Shown: in pieces, positions 11,938 to 23,420 of the stretch
Layout of the letters: every line of letters starts with the position of its first letter
Numbering within the stretch: position 1 is the first letter of the stretch
Assembly (NCBI GenBank): GCA_949752795.1
Contig: OX457063.1
Coordinates: 72,880,271-72,944,270 of the forward strand
Direction of reading: 5' to 3'
Length of the DNA: 64,000 bases
Origin: Hyperoodon ampullatus
Taxonomy: Eukaryota; Chordata; Mammalia; Artiodactyla; Ziphiidae
Made by a program: the position numbers and the translations under genes
Notes under the pieces: model-generated
The model's database searches: none
What the model saw: only the letters and a program-made list of their open reading frames with translations
Told to the model about the DNA's origin: nothing

Positions 11938-12199
11938 GTCCATCAAAGCCAGATATTTCCAGCTCTCTTCCAAACATTTAAAATTTTACATGGTTATTTA
12001 AAGACGGAAATATTACATTTAGAGACAAATATTCTCAAGGTTCTAGAGAAGCTTAATAATTCTCATAATTGAAACAAAGGAAAGCTTAAAAAATACCTGA
12101 GCGATGCCTTGGCAAGGGATGTAACACCTATAAATTGCTCAATACGGGTGAATTAAATACTCACTGTAGATGGAAGTCATCCTAGGATATAGGATATAA

Positions 12200-12336
12200 G
12201 GATATAAGCCTCCGCACTTATATAGGATATAAGCCTCCGCACTCAAAGGATATAAGCCTCCGCATATAAGGTTAAAGGATATAAGCCTCCGCATATAAGG
12301 TTAAAGGAAAGTGATATAAGGATATAAGCCTCCGCA
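12200..12336 (+). repeat. irregular array of a 17-bp unit, 5 copies
   Basis: Five exact copies of GGATATAAGCCTCCGCA at 12200, 12225, 12248, 12277 and 12320. They are separated by spacers of 8, 6, 12 and 26 bp that are themselves related (CTCAAA, TATAAGGTTAAA, AGGATATA fragments). Each unit carries one CpG. It looks like a young minisatellite built by slippage or complex duplication. I do not recognise it as a known family. Confidence 0.9.
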
Positions 12337-13499
12337 CTCAAAGTCCAGTTACGTGGAAATGGAATAAAAATTCTGAACATCTATACTTACAGACATTTAA
12401 CAAAAGAAACAAGGAACGGAGGAGTCAAACACCTCAGATGAAACTTCAGAAATGCGTGTTTAAAATTGTTCCGATTCTTGCTGTCACCCACAAGAAAGCA
12501 ATGGGATCACTTAAAGTGAATTCAAGAGAAATTCAAATAGCAGTGGTTTTAGCCAGGACTTGGGGGGAACGGGTCTTCGCTACCAAGCACCCTGCCCCAC
12601 CCTGCCTCCCACCCCAAGCCCTCAACTCCATCCTTTGAGTTTTTCATTCTCCTGGACAGACCTAACTTTGAGAGGAGGTATGGTGGGACTGACATCGAAA
12701 GCACTTGCTCAGAGCTGGGGAAACAGGGTTAAAACTGACAGGCCAGTGGAGTCTTGCTTCTCCCAGGTTTATGAGCAACAAGACACTAAATGAAAAAACC
12801 TGAAGTCAGGAAATCTGTTTTCTATTTCTTATTTGGCACCGCCCTTTTGTGCCCTCCACTCCAGCAGCCTCACTCTATGTCCATAAAATCATGAGTATGC
12901 TGAAAAGTCAAAATCGGGGTTATATAACTGTTCTTGAAAAATCCCTGCTTTTTTTCATCTATAGTGTGGACAGGTCATTTTCTGGTTTGGTTACCTGGTT
13001 CTCAGAGTCACTGTTATGATTCATCAGATACTTTCAAATGATTTTTTTTTCTTGGTATTTTAATGATTTTGCAATAGAGAAAACATACTTTTTTGTTCAT
13101 TAACCTAGCATTAAAATAATTATTTTCCTCTTATCCTAGGAAGAAGATAAGCTTTTAAGAAAGAAATCCAAAAACCACAGGACAGTCAAATGAAGGAATT
13201 TTTATGCCAGAAAAAAAATTTTCTCCTTCTGTCCATATACCAGATCATTTTTTAAAAATGACATTCAAATGACAATCACATGGCACTGTCTTTGCTGGAG
13301 TTGCTATGCACGATGGTGCTAAACTCTGTATTATAATATATGTTGCAGATGGCACCTACAGTGCATTTATGTAGAGATTTTGTCCACCCCTCCAAAAGAT
13401 ATATTTACTTAACAATGATTCAAAACAGATGGATAGACAAATCTGTCTTCGATATTTAATACTAATAGATTAATGTGTAAATGACTTATAACAATAGGT
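12337..13499. other. intergenic DNA, no feature recognised
   Basis: AT-rich with a modest GC rise at 12,560-12,780. No interspersed repeat that I can name and no coding frame of real character. Confidence 0.45.
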
Positions 13500-13800
13500 T
13501 TGTTTTCTAGAGCCTAATGCAATGGTTGCCATAAGAACACAAATTATGTGTACATTTTAATGCATCTATGCTTCATAATTATGCATGGTTGTGTGCTGTT
13601 ATAATTGACATAAAATATAAAACAGGTCAAAGAGCAGCTATTAAAACTATTTTTCATTTTGCTTCTTGACAGCCGGCAACATTGGTGCCTGGTACATTTA
13701 ATAGGGCCATACATGCAATGCACAGATAGTTATAGAATTGCAGCCACATTAAAGGGCTCCAGAATTTGTAACCTAATTATTTCAAACATTGTTTTAAGGC
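13500..13800. promoter_or_regulatory. candidate conserved non-coding element
   Basis: Repeat-free block with CATAATTATGCATGG near 13,574 (POU/homeobox-like), AGGTCAAAG at 13,625 (nuclear-receptor half-site-like) and TACATTTAATAGG. It resembles the blocks in the first 11 kb. Inference from motif content only. Confidence 0.3.
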
Positions 13801-13889
13801 TGATGATTCTATTTAGAAGTTTCCTATTTTGAGACCACATAAGTGAAATACTTTAAAATAGAAATCAGTGAGGGGATGAGGGAAGGGTA

Positions 13890-13891
<2 letters not shown>

Positions 13892-13957
<66 letters not shown>
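13892..13957 (+). repeat. (TG)n(GA)n compound microsatellite
   Basis: About 24 TG units (13892-13940) pass directly into about 8 GA units (13941-13957). Likely polymorphic. Confidence 0.98.
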
Positions 13958-14189
13958 TGAGATTTTATTTGAAAATAATGTGTCCTGAAATCATTTTTTT
14001 TTTCTGCTTAGGTAAAATGAAGCGGTCGTCTCCAGTGTTCTTTTGTAATGATAACTAAATTTCTGTTCTGTGTAGCTCTCACTCTGTTTTCTTTGTTTTT
14101 GTTTTCTAACACACTTAAGAATCCTTTGGTTAAATTCTCATCTCCTAAAGGTTACAGAGGAAGAGACTCTAGTTTTCTAATTACTTAAT

Positions 14190-14375
14190 CCACTTGCCAC
14201 CCTGTGAGGGAACTGAGCATTAATGCCCTCACTTTAGCAGTGAGGGAAGAGAGGCGAGGGGAGGTTAAGTGACTTGCCCAAGGGCACCCAGCAAGCCTCC
14301 CTAAGGCTGGAATTGGAACTCTGAACACCTGCATCTCAGGCCTGCACTCAGGCCCTGCTCCTGCTGCCTCAAGTA
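14190..14375 (+). mobile_element. MIR SINE remnant
   Basis: Diverged copy of the ancient mammalian tRNA-derived MIR. The core GTTAAGTGACTTGCCCAAGG is followed by CACCCAGCAAG and GGAATTGGAACTC. No TSD is visible, as expected for its age. Confidence 0.8.
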
Positions 14376-14694
14376 TTTGTAATTCTCCTGAGGGCCAAAC
14401 CATCTTCATTTTCCTGTCATAAAACTCCAAGGACCTCGGGGTGAAAGAAATAAAACCTGTACAAAATCGACCAAGAGCAATACAAGTTTGATTTATAAAA
14501 AGTTTCTGTTATTGTACTTTTCAAAGGCATAGGTTTTTGGAACTGTAAAATAAAAACGTGAAATGTACACTCAAAGAGTAAAAATCCCTTACTGCCATTG
14601 TGATATGCCAACATAGCTGGTATAATTCTCCTTTGTTTCAGGATTTGCATTTTAGAAAGACAATTCTTTTGTTTTGTTTTGTTGTTTGTTAAAT

Positions 14695-14805
14695 ATTTTT
14701 TAATTTTTATTTTATATTGGAGTATAGTTGATTAACAATGTTGTGTAAGTTTCAGGTGCACAGCAAAGTGATTCATTTATACATATAAATGTATCTATTC
14801 TTTTT
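14695..14805 (-). mobile_element. L1 3'-end stub (severely 5'-truncated)
   Basis: Reverse complement of a cetartiodactyl L1 3' UTR end. It reads ATATTGGAGTATAGTTGATT, then AACAATGTTGTGTAAGTTTC and CAGCAAAGTGATTC on the + strand. It belongs to the same 3' UTR lineage as the L1 at 45622-47153. Only about 110 bp is present. Confidence 0.8.
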
Positions 14806-14830
14806 CAAATTCTAGAAAGATAATTCGTTT

Positions 14831-14833
14831 ATT

Positions 14834-14864
<31 letters not shown>

Positions 14865-15060
14865 TTTTGCGGTACGCGGGCCTCTCACCGCTGCGGCCTC
14901 TCCCGCTGCGGAGCACAGGCTCCGGACGTGCAGGCTCAGCGGCCACGGCTCACGGGCCCAGCCGCTCCGCTGCATGTGGGATCTTCCCGGACCGGGGCAT
15001 GAACCCGTGTCCCCTGCGTTGGCAGGCGGACTCTCAACCACTGCGCCACCAGGGAAGCCC
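14831..15060 (-). mobile_element. CHR-type SINE, short form, with (TTTA)n tail
   Basis: Minus-strand short CHR SINE. Its A-rich tail has become an ATTT repeat at 14831-14867. TSD TAATTCGTTT at 14821-14830 and 15061-15070 is perfect. It inserted just beside the L1 stub. Confidence 0.96.
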
Positions 15061-15121
15061 TAATTCGTTTTTTCAGATACTTTTTTTTAAGCTCTACTTT
15101 ATTGATTATGCTGTTTTTATT

Positions 15122-15239
15122 ATTTTTTTTGGCTGTGCCGTGCAGCATGCAGGATCTTAGTTCCCCAACCAGAGATCGAACCTGTGCCCCCTGCATTGGG
15201 AGTGCAGAGTCTTAACCACTGGACCGCCAGGGAAGTCCC
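15122..15239 (-). mobile_element. minimal CHR-type SINE (about 120 bp)
   Basis: Reverse complement of the small tRNA-derived form. The head (GGGACTTCCCTGGCGGTCCA in sense) joins after only about 110 bp to AGCC and the A-tail. The same type occurs at 35123-35239. It is more diverged than the short CHR copies and no clear TSD is visible. Confidence 0.85.
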
Positions 15240-15887
15240 TAGAAATATAATTCTTTTTAAATAGTTGGGGAAAGACACTTTTCCACAGAACCCAAAATCT
15301 TGTATAGTTTTATGTGTTTTAAGCATTTTGAATAATTACAATGTTAAATAATGAAGTCGATAGGAAATTTAGAGAGGCTGAAATGGAGTAAGGGGGTGGA
15401 GAAGAAGTACAGGTTGGAAGAAGCTCTTACTCCCCGGGCTGCCGTGTCTCTCGCTCCCGGCTGCTCTAGTCCTACCCTGTCCGCTCGCACCCTGACCCCC
15501 GCCCCCATCCCCACTCCCCATTTAGGCCACCAGCTCCTAAAAGGATCTTCCTCGCACTCAGTTCCCTAGGAACCACCAGGCCCTATGGCTTTCCTAAGCC
15601 CTCATGTCAGTCAGAACTTGCTATTTTCCTTATTTAGGTTGCTTTAAAGTGCTTCCCTCTATGCTGAGTTTTTTTCTGCTCTGAGGGCTGGGCCAGGGTG
15701 GATGCATATAGAAACTAAACAACAATGGATGGAATTAAAAATTAGGGGAGGAGATCTTTAAAAAATTGCTAATAATTTATTCTTCAACTATTCCAAATCA
15801 GTGAAGTGTTATTATGCACTTAAATGCAACTGATCTTATTGCCCACATCAGGGAGAAAAAGTCCAGAATAAACTAGCAACCCCAGTA
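15240..15887. other. intergenic DNA with GC-rich patch
   Basis: The stretch 15,425-15,560 is C-rich with several CpGs and may be a small local GC island. No coding frame or repeat is recognised. Confidence 0.45.
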
Positions 15888-16115
15888 ATGGTCACAGTGC
15901 AACAACTGTTATTTATGGCTTAATACGTGTCAGACACTGATCTAAGGGTTTTACCTACGCTAGCTAACTTAATCTTCATAACAGGTCTATAATTAGGTGC
16001 GGTCACTATACCTTTTTATGGGTGAAGAAACAGAGGTACAAAGAGATTGAGTGACGTTGCTCCAGGTCACAGATGCGTTAAGTGGCAGAGCTGGGATTAC
16101 GTGCAGTGGGCAGTT
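15888..16115 (+). mobile_element. MIR SINE, nearly complete
   Basis: Matches the MIR layout in order: CGTGTCAGACACTGATCTAA, TTAATCTTCATAACAGG, GAAGAAACAGAGG, and CAGGTCACAG then GTGGCAGAGCTGGGATT. Old, with many substitutions. Confidence 0.88.
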
Positions 16116-16475
16116 TGAATTGTCTTCTTGTTCTTCCTGGTTTAGAGAGACGAGAATGAGGGATAGTGGTCCAGAGGCTGCCTGATCCAAGGCACAAAAA
16201 TTCTAGCCTTAACTACTTCTTGCTTCACATTACCCACCACACCTCACACCAATTTACCCAAGAAAAACCCCAAACAATAAAAATAAGTAGTAACAAGAAT
16301 CAGATAAAAATAAAAGCTGAACTATTGTGACCTTACATAAAAACAATTTAAGCATCTTCCAAAAGAACATTCTTGATTTTTCCTAAGTACAAGCTTATGG
16401 CCTAATGCTGTTCTTCAGTTAGGAATCTCTAGTCATAATTTTTAATTGTATATAACCCCATCTAGACGCCTTTTT

Positions 16476-16682
16476 TGTTGTTGTTTTTTTGCGGTACGCA
16501 GGCCTCTCACTGTTGTGGCCTCTCCCGTTGCGGAGTACAGGCTCCGGACGCGCAGGCTCAGCGGCCATGGCTCACGGGCCCAGCCGCTCCGCGGCATGTG
16601 GGATCCTCCCGGACCGGGGCACGAACCCGTGTCCCCTGCATCGGCAGGCGGACTCTCAAGCACTGCGCCACCAGGGAAGCCC
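16476..16682 (-). mobile_element. CHR-type SINE, short form
   Basis: Complete minus-strand copy. TSD TAGACGCCTTTTT / TAGATGCCTTTTT (16463-16475, 16683-16695) has one CpG-decay mismatch. Open frames read across it are artefacts. Confidence 0.96.
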
Positions 16683-16695
16683 TAGATGCCTTTTT

Positions 16696-17699
16696 GACTG
16701 TGAAGGTACAAAGGAATATGGAAACAAGGCATTGTTTATATTTGGTGGCTGGCGGGTTTTTTCTCCTTTCAACTGGTTGCTGTTACTTGAAGACTTTTAG
16801 TTGTCAGAGCTCTACGTTTATTTTGATGCAGTTGTGGTCCTATCCCTGTTGTGCTTGACATGTCTTATTTCTGTATGGGGTATCTGAATCTTGACGTCAT
16901 ATCTCCAGCATATGAAGATATATACTACTGCTTGGAGATATATTACTTTGAATTCTACACAGTTTTGTAAATTGGACTTGTCATTTTCCTACTAGGGTAC
17001 AGTTTTCCATAAAAGTCACATTAATTATAATGCAAAATGCCCGAAGTTGTAAATAGTGTCTACATCAACTAAAGAGTGAAGAGTTCCTGACTGAATCACC
17101 AAAATTTATCTAACTTAGTATAATAATCTCCCAAGCCCCCAACGGTGTCATGAGCTGAAGACATCATCATAGTGTTTTTTCAAACACTGGCAGTACAACA
17201 AAGGGAATAACGCTGCTTTTCTCCCTCCATCCCATTTTTACCCTTGATCAGATGCCAAGTTAAGCTAATTCTATTTACAAATACCTTGCCCATTTGTCCC
17301 ATCATTGTCACCCAGGGTTGACTCAGGCTTCCATCATTTCTACCTGATGGAATTCTGCTATTTCCTAAACTATTTTCTTTGACTTCAACAGGCACCAATA
17401 ACTGAGCACCACATGCCCATTGTCATTCTGATTGGGTCTCTCTCCTTGTGGCCTTTGATTTCCAACAAGCTTCTAAGTCTGTTCCTCCATAAAAAGCTGG
17501 AGACAGCTCTTTAACAAGGTGAAGAGATGGCTCACACCCTGGCAGCTGTCTATAGTTCCAGGCCCTCCCACATCTGCCCTACACCTTAGTGACACAGAGC
17601 TACTCCCCATGGAGCCGTACCAGGCCCTGGCAAGCTGCTGTCACTGCGTGTGATGTTCTTGCAGCTTAGACAGGCCCCACTGAGCTCCACTTCCGGGTT
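16696..17699. other. intergenic DNA, nothing recognised
   Basis: Unique-looking sequence, AT-rich on the left and GC-richer at 17,500-17,700. The 17,560-17,700 part may belong to the adjoining L2 but is too diverged to assign. Confidence 0.4.
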
Positions 17700-17999
17700 A
17701 TGTAATTTCTTGTATTTTCAAACCGGGCTCGAATGTTACATCTCTCTAAAGTTCTTCCCCACTTTTGTTATTCCAACTTCCTGTGCCAGAAAGAAGAACT
17801 AAATCACCCCTTCCCTATACTCCATCAAACCTTGATTATGCCTCTGTTATAGTAATTAGTATGTCTTATTTTATTAGTTTTTATCTGACCGTACTGATAG
17901 AAACCCATCTCTTCCTGGTCAGAGACTTTGGCTTATTCATCTATTTAGCTCCAGGCAAGGACCTTGCATGCAGTGGACGTGCAATAAATATGAACTAAA
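17700..17999 (+). mobile_element. L2 LINE 3'-end remnant
   Basis: Contains the L2-type 3' tail layout: a C/T-rich segment, GGTCAGAGACTTTGGCTTAT, then CTCCAGGCAAGGACCTTGCA and GTGCAATAAATATGAA. Highly diverged ancient LINE. Confidence 0.6.
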
Positions 18000-19249
18000 C
18001 TAAGACAGATTCCGATAGGCTCCTGGATCACCAGGTGACTGTTGTATGCCTGGGCTCCTTTTCTGTAGGGCAATGGGGAGAGAGGCCAATGGGTCACATT
18101 CTGGTGAAAGCGAAAGGTATCCATGGAGACCAGAGGGATTTGCCTTGGGAACACAGGGCTAGGGAAGGGGCAGGCTTCCTGGTCTGTGTATTTCCAACAC
18201 TCCTCAGAACTCTAAACTCCTTTGGAATTTGCACACAGGAGATTCTGGAGGATCTGTATAGCGTTTCTGCTTCTCAGCTTTGCATGAAGAGAGTGCGGGG
18301 GCAAGGTTGGAAAGAAGGGAAACATCCCTTTTTCTTGCACAAGCATATGCTGGGAACCCTCCCTGGCCTCTAGACAAGGGAGAGAGCCAGGCTAAATGTG
18401 TGATGCTAAAAGACTTGAGGGAAAAGAAAGAAAATAGATGGCACATTTTATAAAACTGAAACTCGTAGGATGTTGAGGAATTCAAAACACTTTTATTGCC
18501 TTAAAAAACTTAACATGGCACTGGTTCTGTGTATGTCTATTTTTCCGGTAACGTAGATGAGAATAAAGAGCACTTCTTGTCTCTCCACGCTGTCCGTCCC
18601 ACTTGTTATTAGTAACACAGGCTTACATTGTAGCCCACATTGTGCCTAATCACAACCAATCTTTATAAGCCACCAGGCCAGCCAGCCGGTAGATGGTGCC
18701 AGGTCAGATTTCAGTTTGGGATGATACCGGGGGTGTGGGTAGTAGACCAGGAAATGTAAAATACGAGGAGGAGAATGAATCTTAAAGAAATGTCAAAGAA
18801 AAAGCTCATTTGTCCTGTATTCTGTTGTCTTCTCTTGGGCTCAAAGTGACAAAAGGCAGGTTCAGGCTGTTATTTCTATCAATGGTGCAAATATTGCCTG
18901 ACAATTGTTGTGTGAGGCCCTGGAGTGAGAGAAGAGTGAAAATGACTGTAGGCTTTTGTTCCTCCAAATGTCAAAGGTTACTAAAATGGAATGAGAAGAG
19001 ATGAAATGGAAACTTTTAGTGCCGTATGATGTCATCCCATCTGAATCTCATTCAGGGACATCCAAACGCCCTGTTCCTTGGTGAGCATGTTTTCTCACAT
19101 CTCATCTCCCTCCATTAAAATAAAACCAAACCAACCAAACTTGAATTGGAAATAAAATTAGGGGAGGAAAGTTTGAAAGAAGGGTGTATTTGGATGGTTT
19201 TGAGTTCATAAGAATTAATTTTGTCACAAATTTTACTTGAGGATTTAGC
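18000..19249. other. intergenic DNA, nothing recognised
   Basis: No named repeat. The frame at 18035-18373 (112 codons) has a mixed composition without recognisable domains, is overlapped by a frame of similar size on the other strand, and is not called. Confidence 0.4.
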
Positions 19250-19510
19250 ATTATACCAACTAAAAAAAATTATTCAAGAAGTATAAAGAAGAATGCAAAA
19301 CTCACTTGAAAGCCCAACATTCAGGATCACCCCAATTAATATTTTGGTGACCATCCTTTCAACATATCCCTTTTCCACATGTATATATATATTTATGGTA
19401 TATCATACATGCTGATCTTATCACAGGTACTTATCATTTGCTTTATTATTTTTCACTAACACTACACCTTACAGATCTACTGCAATGTATGAGGCTACTT
19501 ATTACCATGT
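19250..19510 (-). mobile_element. left part of an old L1 relic interrupted by a younger L1
   Basis: Reverse-complement old L1 3'-region sequence (TAATATTTTGGTGACCATCC, then Pol-type T-rich text toward 19,500). The homologous right part resumes at about 22,380. I infer that the younger L1 at 19511-22314 split it. Confidence 0.45.
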
Positions 19511-22314
19511 ATTTCTTTCTTTTTTTTTTTTATACTGCAGGTTCTTATTAGTCATCAATTTTACACACATCAGTGTATACATGTCAATCCCAATCGCCCA
19601 ATTCAGCACACCACCATCCCCACCCCACCGCAGTTTTCCCCCCTTGGTGTCCATATGTTTGTTCTCTACATCTGTGTCTCAACTTCTGCCCTGCAAACCG
19701 GCTCATCTGTACCATTTTTCTAGGTTCCACGTACATGCGTTAATATACGATATTTGTTTTTCTTTCTGACTAACTTCACTCTGTATGACAGTCTCTAGAT
19801 CCATCCACATCTCCACAAATGACTCAACTTCGTTCCTTTTTATGGCTGAGTAATATTCCATTGTATATATGTACCACATCTTCTTTATCCATTCGTCTGT
19901 CGATGGGCATTTAGGTTGCTTCCATGACCTGGCTATTGTAAATAGTGCTGCAATGAACATTGGGGTGCATGTGTCTTTTTGAATGATGGTTTTCTCTGGG
20001 TATATGCCCAGTAATGGGATTGCTGGGTCATATGGTAGTTCTATTTTTAGATTTTTAAGGAACCTCCATACTGTTCTCCATAGTGGCTGTATCAATTTAC
20101 ATTCCCACCAACAGTGCAAGAGGGTTCCCTTTTCTCCACACCCTCTCCAGCATTTGTTATTTGTAGATTTTCTGATGATGCCCATTCTAACTGGTGTGAG
20201 GTGATACCTCACTGTAGTTTTGATATGCATTTCTCTAATAATTAGTGATGTTGAGCAGCTTTTCATGTGCCTCTTGGCCATCTGTATGTCTTCTTTGGAG
20301 AAATGTCTATTTAGGTCCTCTGCCCATTTTTGGATTGGGTTGTTTGTTTCTTTAATATTGAGCTGCATGAGCTGTTTATATATCTTGGAGATTAATCCTT
20401 TGTCCGTTGATTCATTTGCAAATATTTTCTCCTATTCTGAGGGTTGTCTTTTCATTTTGTTTATGGCTTCCTTTGCTATGCAAAAACTTTGAAGTTTCAT
20501 TAGGTCCCATTTGTTATTTTTGTTTTTACTTCCATTACTCTAGGAGGTGGATCAAAAAAGATCTTGCTGTGATTTATGTCAAAGAGTGTTCTTCCTATGT
20601 TTTCCTCTCAGAGTTTTATAGTGTCCGGTCTTATATTTAGGTTTCGAATCCATTTTGAGTTTATTTTTGTGTATGGTGTTAGGGTGTGTTCTAATTTCAT
20701 TCTTTTACATGTAGCTGTACAGCTTTCCCAGCACCACTTACTGAAGAGACTGTCTTTTCTCCATTGTATATCTTTGCCTCCTTTGTCATAGATTAGTTGA
20801 CCATAGGTGCGTGGGTTTATCTCTGAACTTTCTATCTTGTTCCATTGATCTATGTTTCTGTTTTTGTGCCAGTACCATATTGTCTTGATTACTGTAGCTT
20901 TGTAGTATAGTATGAAGTCAGGGAGTCTGATTCCTCCAGCTCCATTTTTTTCCCTCAAGACTGCTTTGGCTATTCAGGGTCTTTTGTGTCTCCATACAAA
21001 TTTTAAGATGATTTGTTCTAGTTCCGTAAAAAATGCCATCGGTAATTTGTTAGGGGTTGCATTGAATCTGTATATTGCTTTGGGTAGTATAGTCATTTTC
21101 ACAATATTGATTCTTCCAATCCAAGAACATGATATATCTCTCCATCTGTTGGTATCATCTTTAATTTCTTTCATCAGTGTCTTATAGTTTTCTGTATACA
21201 GGTCTTTTGTCTCCCTAGGTAGGTTTATTCCTAGGCATTTTATTCTTTTTGTTGCAATGGTAAATGGGAGTGTTTCCATAATTTCTCTTTCAGATTTTTC
21301 ATCATTAGTGTATAGGAATGCAAGAGATTTCTGTGCATCAATTTTGTATCCTGCAACTTTAACAAATTCATTAATTAGCTCTAGTAGTTTTCTGGTGGCA
21401 CTTTTAGGATTCTCTATGTATAGTGTCATGTCATCTGCAAACAGTGACAGTTTTACTTCTTCTTTTCCAATTTGTATTCCCTTTATTTCTTTTTTTTCTT
21501 CTCTGATTGCCGTGGCTAGGACTTCCATAACTATGTTGAATAATAGTGGTGAGAGTGGACATCCTTGTCTCATTCCTGATCTTAGAGGAAATGCTCTCAG
21601 TTTTTCACCACTGAGAATGATGTTTGCTGTGGGTTTGTCATATATGGCCTTTATTATGTTGAGGTAGGTTCCCCCTATGCCCACTTTCTGGAGAGTTTTT
21701 ATCATAAATGGGTGTTGAATTTTGTCAAAAGCTTTTTCTGCATCTATTGAGATGATCATATGGTTTTTATTCTTCAATTTGTTAATATGGTGTATCACAT
21801 TGATTGATTTGCGTATATTGAAGAATCCTTGCATCCCTGGGATAAATCCCACTTGATCGTGGTGTATGATTCTTTTAATGCGTTGTTGGATTCTGTTTGC
21901 TAGTATTCTGTTGAGGATTTTTGCATCTATATTCAGCAGTGATATTGGTCTGTAATTTTCTTTTTTTGTAGTATCTTTGTCTGGTTTTGGTATCAGGGTG
22001 ATGGTGGCCTCACAGAATGAGTTTGGGAGTGTTCCTTCCTCTGCAATTTTTTGGAAGAATTTGAGAAGGATGGGTGTTAGCTCTTCTCTACATGTTTGAT
22101 AGAATTCACCTGTGAAGGCATCTGGTCCTGGACTTTTGTTTGTTGGAAGATTTTTAATCACAGTTTCAATTTCATTACTTGTGATTGGTCTGTTCATATT
22201 TTCTGTTTCTTCCTGGTTCAGTCTTGGAAGGTTATACCTTTCTAAGGATTTGTCCATTTCTTCCAGGTTGTCCATTTTATTGGCATAGAGTTGCTTGTAG
22301 TAATTTCTTAGGAT
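19511..22314 (-). mobile_element. L1 LINE, 5'-truncated, about 2.8 kb
   Basis: Minus-strand L1. The T-run at 19511-19522 is its poly(A) tail, followed by the 3' UTR and the C-terminal two thirds of ORF2. Similarity to L1 stops at about 22,314, so the endonuclease half of ORF2, ORF1 and the 5' UTR are absent. This is the usual outcome of incomplete target-primed reverse transcription. No convincing TSD was found, perhaps because of a 5'-end rearrangement. Its 3' UTR lineage is the same as that of the copy at 62712-63840. Confidence 0.96.
19703..22275 (-). pseudogene. L1 ORF2 reverse transcriptase, truncated and broken
   Basis: Remnant of L1 ORF2p, the endonuclease/reverse transcriptase that copies L1 RNA into the genome. 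The readable part starts upstream of the RT domain. It shows the NYRPISLLN block, the DAEKAFDKI block (about 21,722-21,755), [11 protein letters not shown] and the catalytic FADD at 21430-21441, then the thumb and C-terminal cysteine-containing segment ([15 protein letters not shown]). The frame is broken by nonsense codons at 20974-20976 and 20608-20610. A one-base deletion in the A-rich stretch near 20,525 then shifts the frame. The endonuclease domain is missing. Non-functional; any effect would be at the DNA level. Confidence 0.95.
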
Positions 22315-22379
22315 GATAAAGAAGTACTTGTTATCACTCTTCAGTATTAGCCAACAGCTTATTAGTTCTTCAGCTTGAA

Positions 22380-23420
22380 TGTTAAGCGTCTTTCATGTAC
22401 TTATTGACCATTTAGATTAACTTCTGTTTGAACTGTCTATATCCTTTGTCCGCTTTTTTTTTTTTTTTTTGTGGTACGCGGGCCTCTCACTGTTGTGGCC
22501 TCTCCCGTTGCGGAGCACAGGCTCCGGACGCACAAGCTCAGCAGCCATGGCTCACAGGCCCAGCCACTCCGCGGCATATGGGATCCTCCCAGACCGGGGC
22601 ACGAACCCGTATCCCCTGCATCGGCAGGCGGACTCTCAACCACTGCGCCACCAGGGAGGCCCTGTCCGCTTTTTTATTGGGATTGGTTGGTTTTAAAAAA
22701 ATTAATTTGTAACAGATTATCTTTTATATGTGTTCAAGTATTGCCTTTTATTTTGCAGTAGAAGTATATCTTAATTTTATTAAGTCGAATATATCTTTTA
22801 TAGTTTTTGGGTCTCCTGTCTTTGTTATATATCTCTCCAATCCTTAGTTAGGAGTTAAGAGATACAATTTTTTAAGCTTGTTATTGTTTTGTGTTTTATA
22901 TTTTAGCTTTTAGGCATTTCAGGAGTTTGTTTTTGTACATGTGGTGAGGTAGAGATCCACCTTAGTTTTTTCACATGAGTAGCCAGTTATGAAAACACCA
23001 TACATTAACTCATAAACATTTTTCACATTGAAATAAACTATATGTCAAGTATATTGGGATTTATTTCTTCACTCTCTATTCAATTCCAGTGATCTATTTT
23101 TCTATTCTCAAGTGAAGAAAATATTCTTTGAATATAATGGCTTTATAGTATGTTTTATTACCTATAAAAGCAGGTCCTCCCTCATGATTCTGTGTTTTCA
23201 TAATTAACTCCAATATTCTCAGACCTCTACTTTTCCAAAAGAAATTTAGCGAAAAAGCAACTCTTTTGAGATTCTAACTGGAATTGCATGCGATGTATAA
23301 AGTAACTTTGGAAGAATTGACATTTCTATGACAAAATTCTTCCCTTCAAAATAATTTTAATGATATGAACCCTTCATCTGAAGATACATAGCCTTCTTCT
23401 GGTCCATCTTTATAATCATG
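22380..23420 (-). mobile_element. old L1 (L1M-type) ORF2 relic, hosting a SINE
   Basis: Reverse-complement, heavily decayed L1 ORF2 text. TTTGAACTGTCTATATCCTT is split from its continuation by the SINE at 22460-22662. Later come AATTCCAGTGATCTATTTTT, ATGGCTTTATAGTATGTTTT and ACTGGAATTGCATGCGATG. Same orientation as the relic at 19250-19510, so both probably derive from one element. No readable frame. Confidence 0.65.
22460..22662 (-). mobile_element. CHR-type SINE, short form, nested in old L1
   Basis: Complete minus-strand copy with TSD TGTCCGCTTTTTT at 22447-22459 and 22663-22675. The interrupted L1 text can be read across the insertion. Confidence 0.96.

Noticed and set aside
11703..12072. 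Overlapping open frames on both strands with Arg/Pro-rich peptides (also at 14867, 16442, 22428, 27934, 35240, 38337, 47754, 52367, 54063, 55242)
   Set aside because: They recur wherever a short CHR SINE lies and are translations of the GC-rich SINE body, not genes.
12200..12336. CRISPR-like spacing of a repeated unit
   Set aside because: The genome is mammalian, units are only 17 bp, spacers are short, unequal and related to each other, and no cas gene is present. It is a minisatellite-type array.
13843..14058. 71-codon frame rich in Val-Cys
   Set aside because: It is read through the (TG)n repeat; a low-complexity artefact.
18035..18373. 112-codon plus-strand frame
   Set aside because: No recognisable domain or signal, a competing frame on the opposite strand of similar length, and no sign of splice or promoter context.
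20974..22275. 433-codon reverse transcriptase frame as a host gene
   Set aside because: It is L1 ORF2, 5'-truncated, followed in frame by nonsense codons and a frameshift, and embedded between L1 3' UTR and a 5' break.
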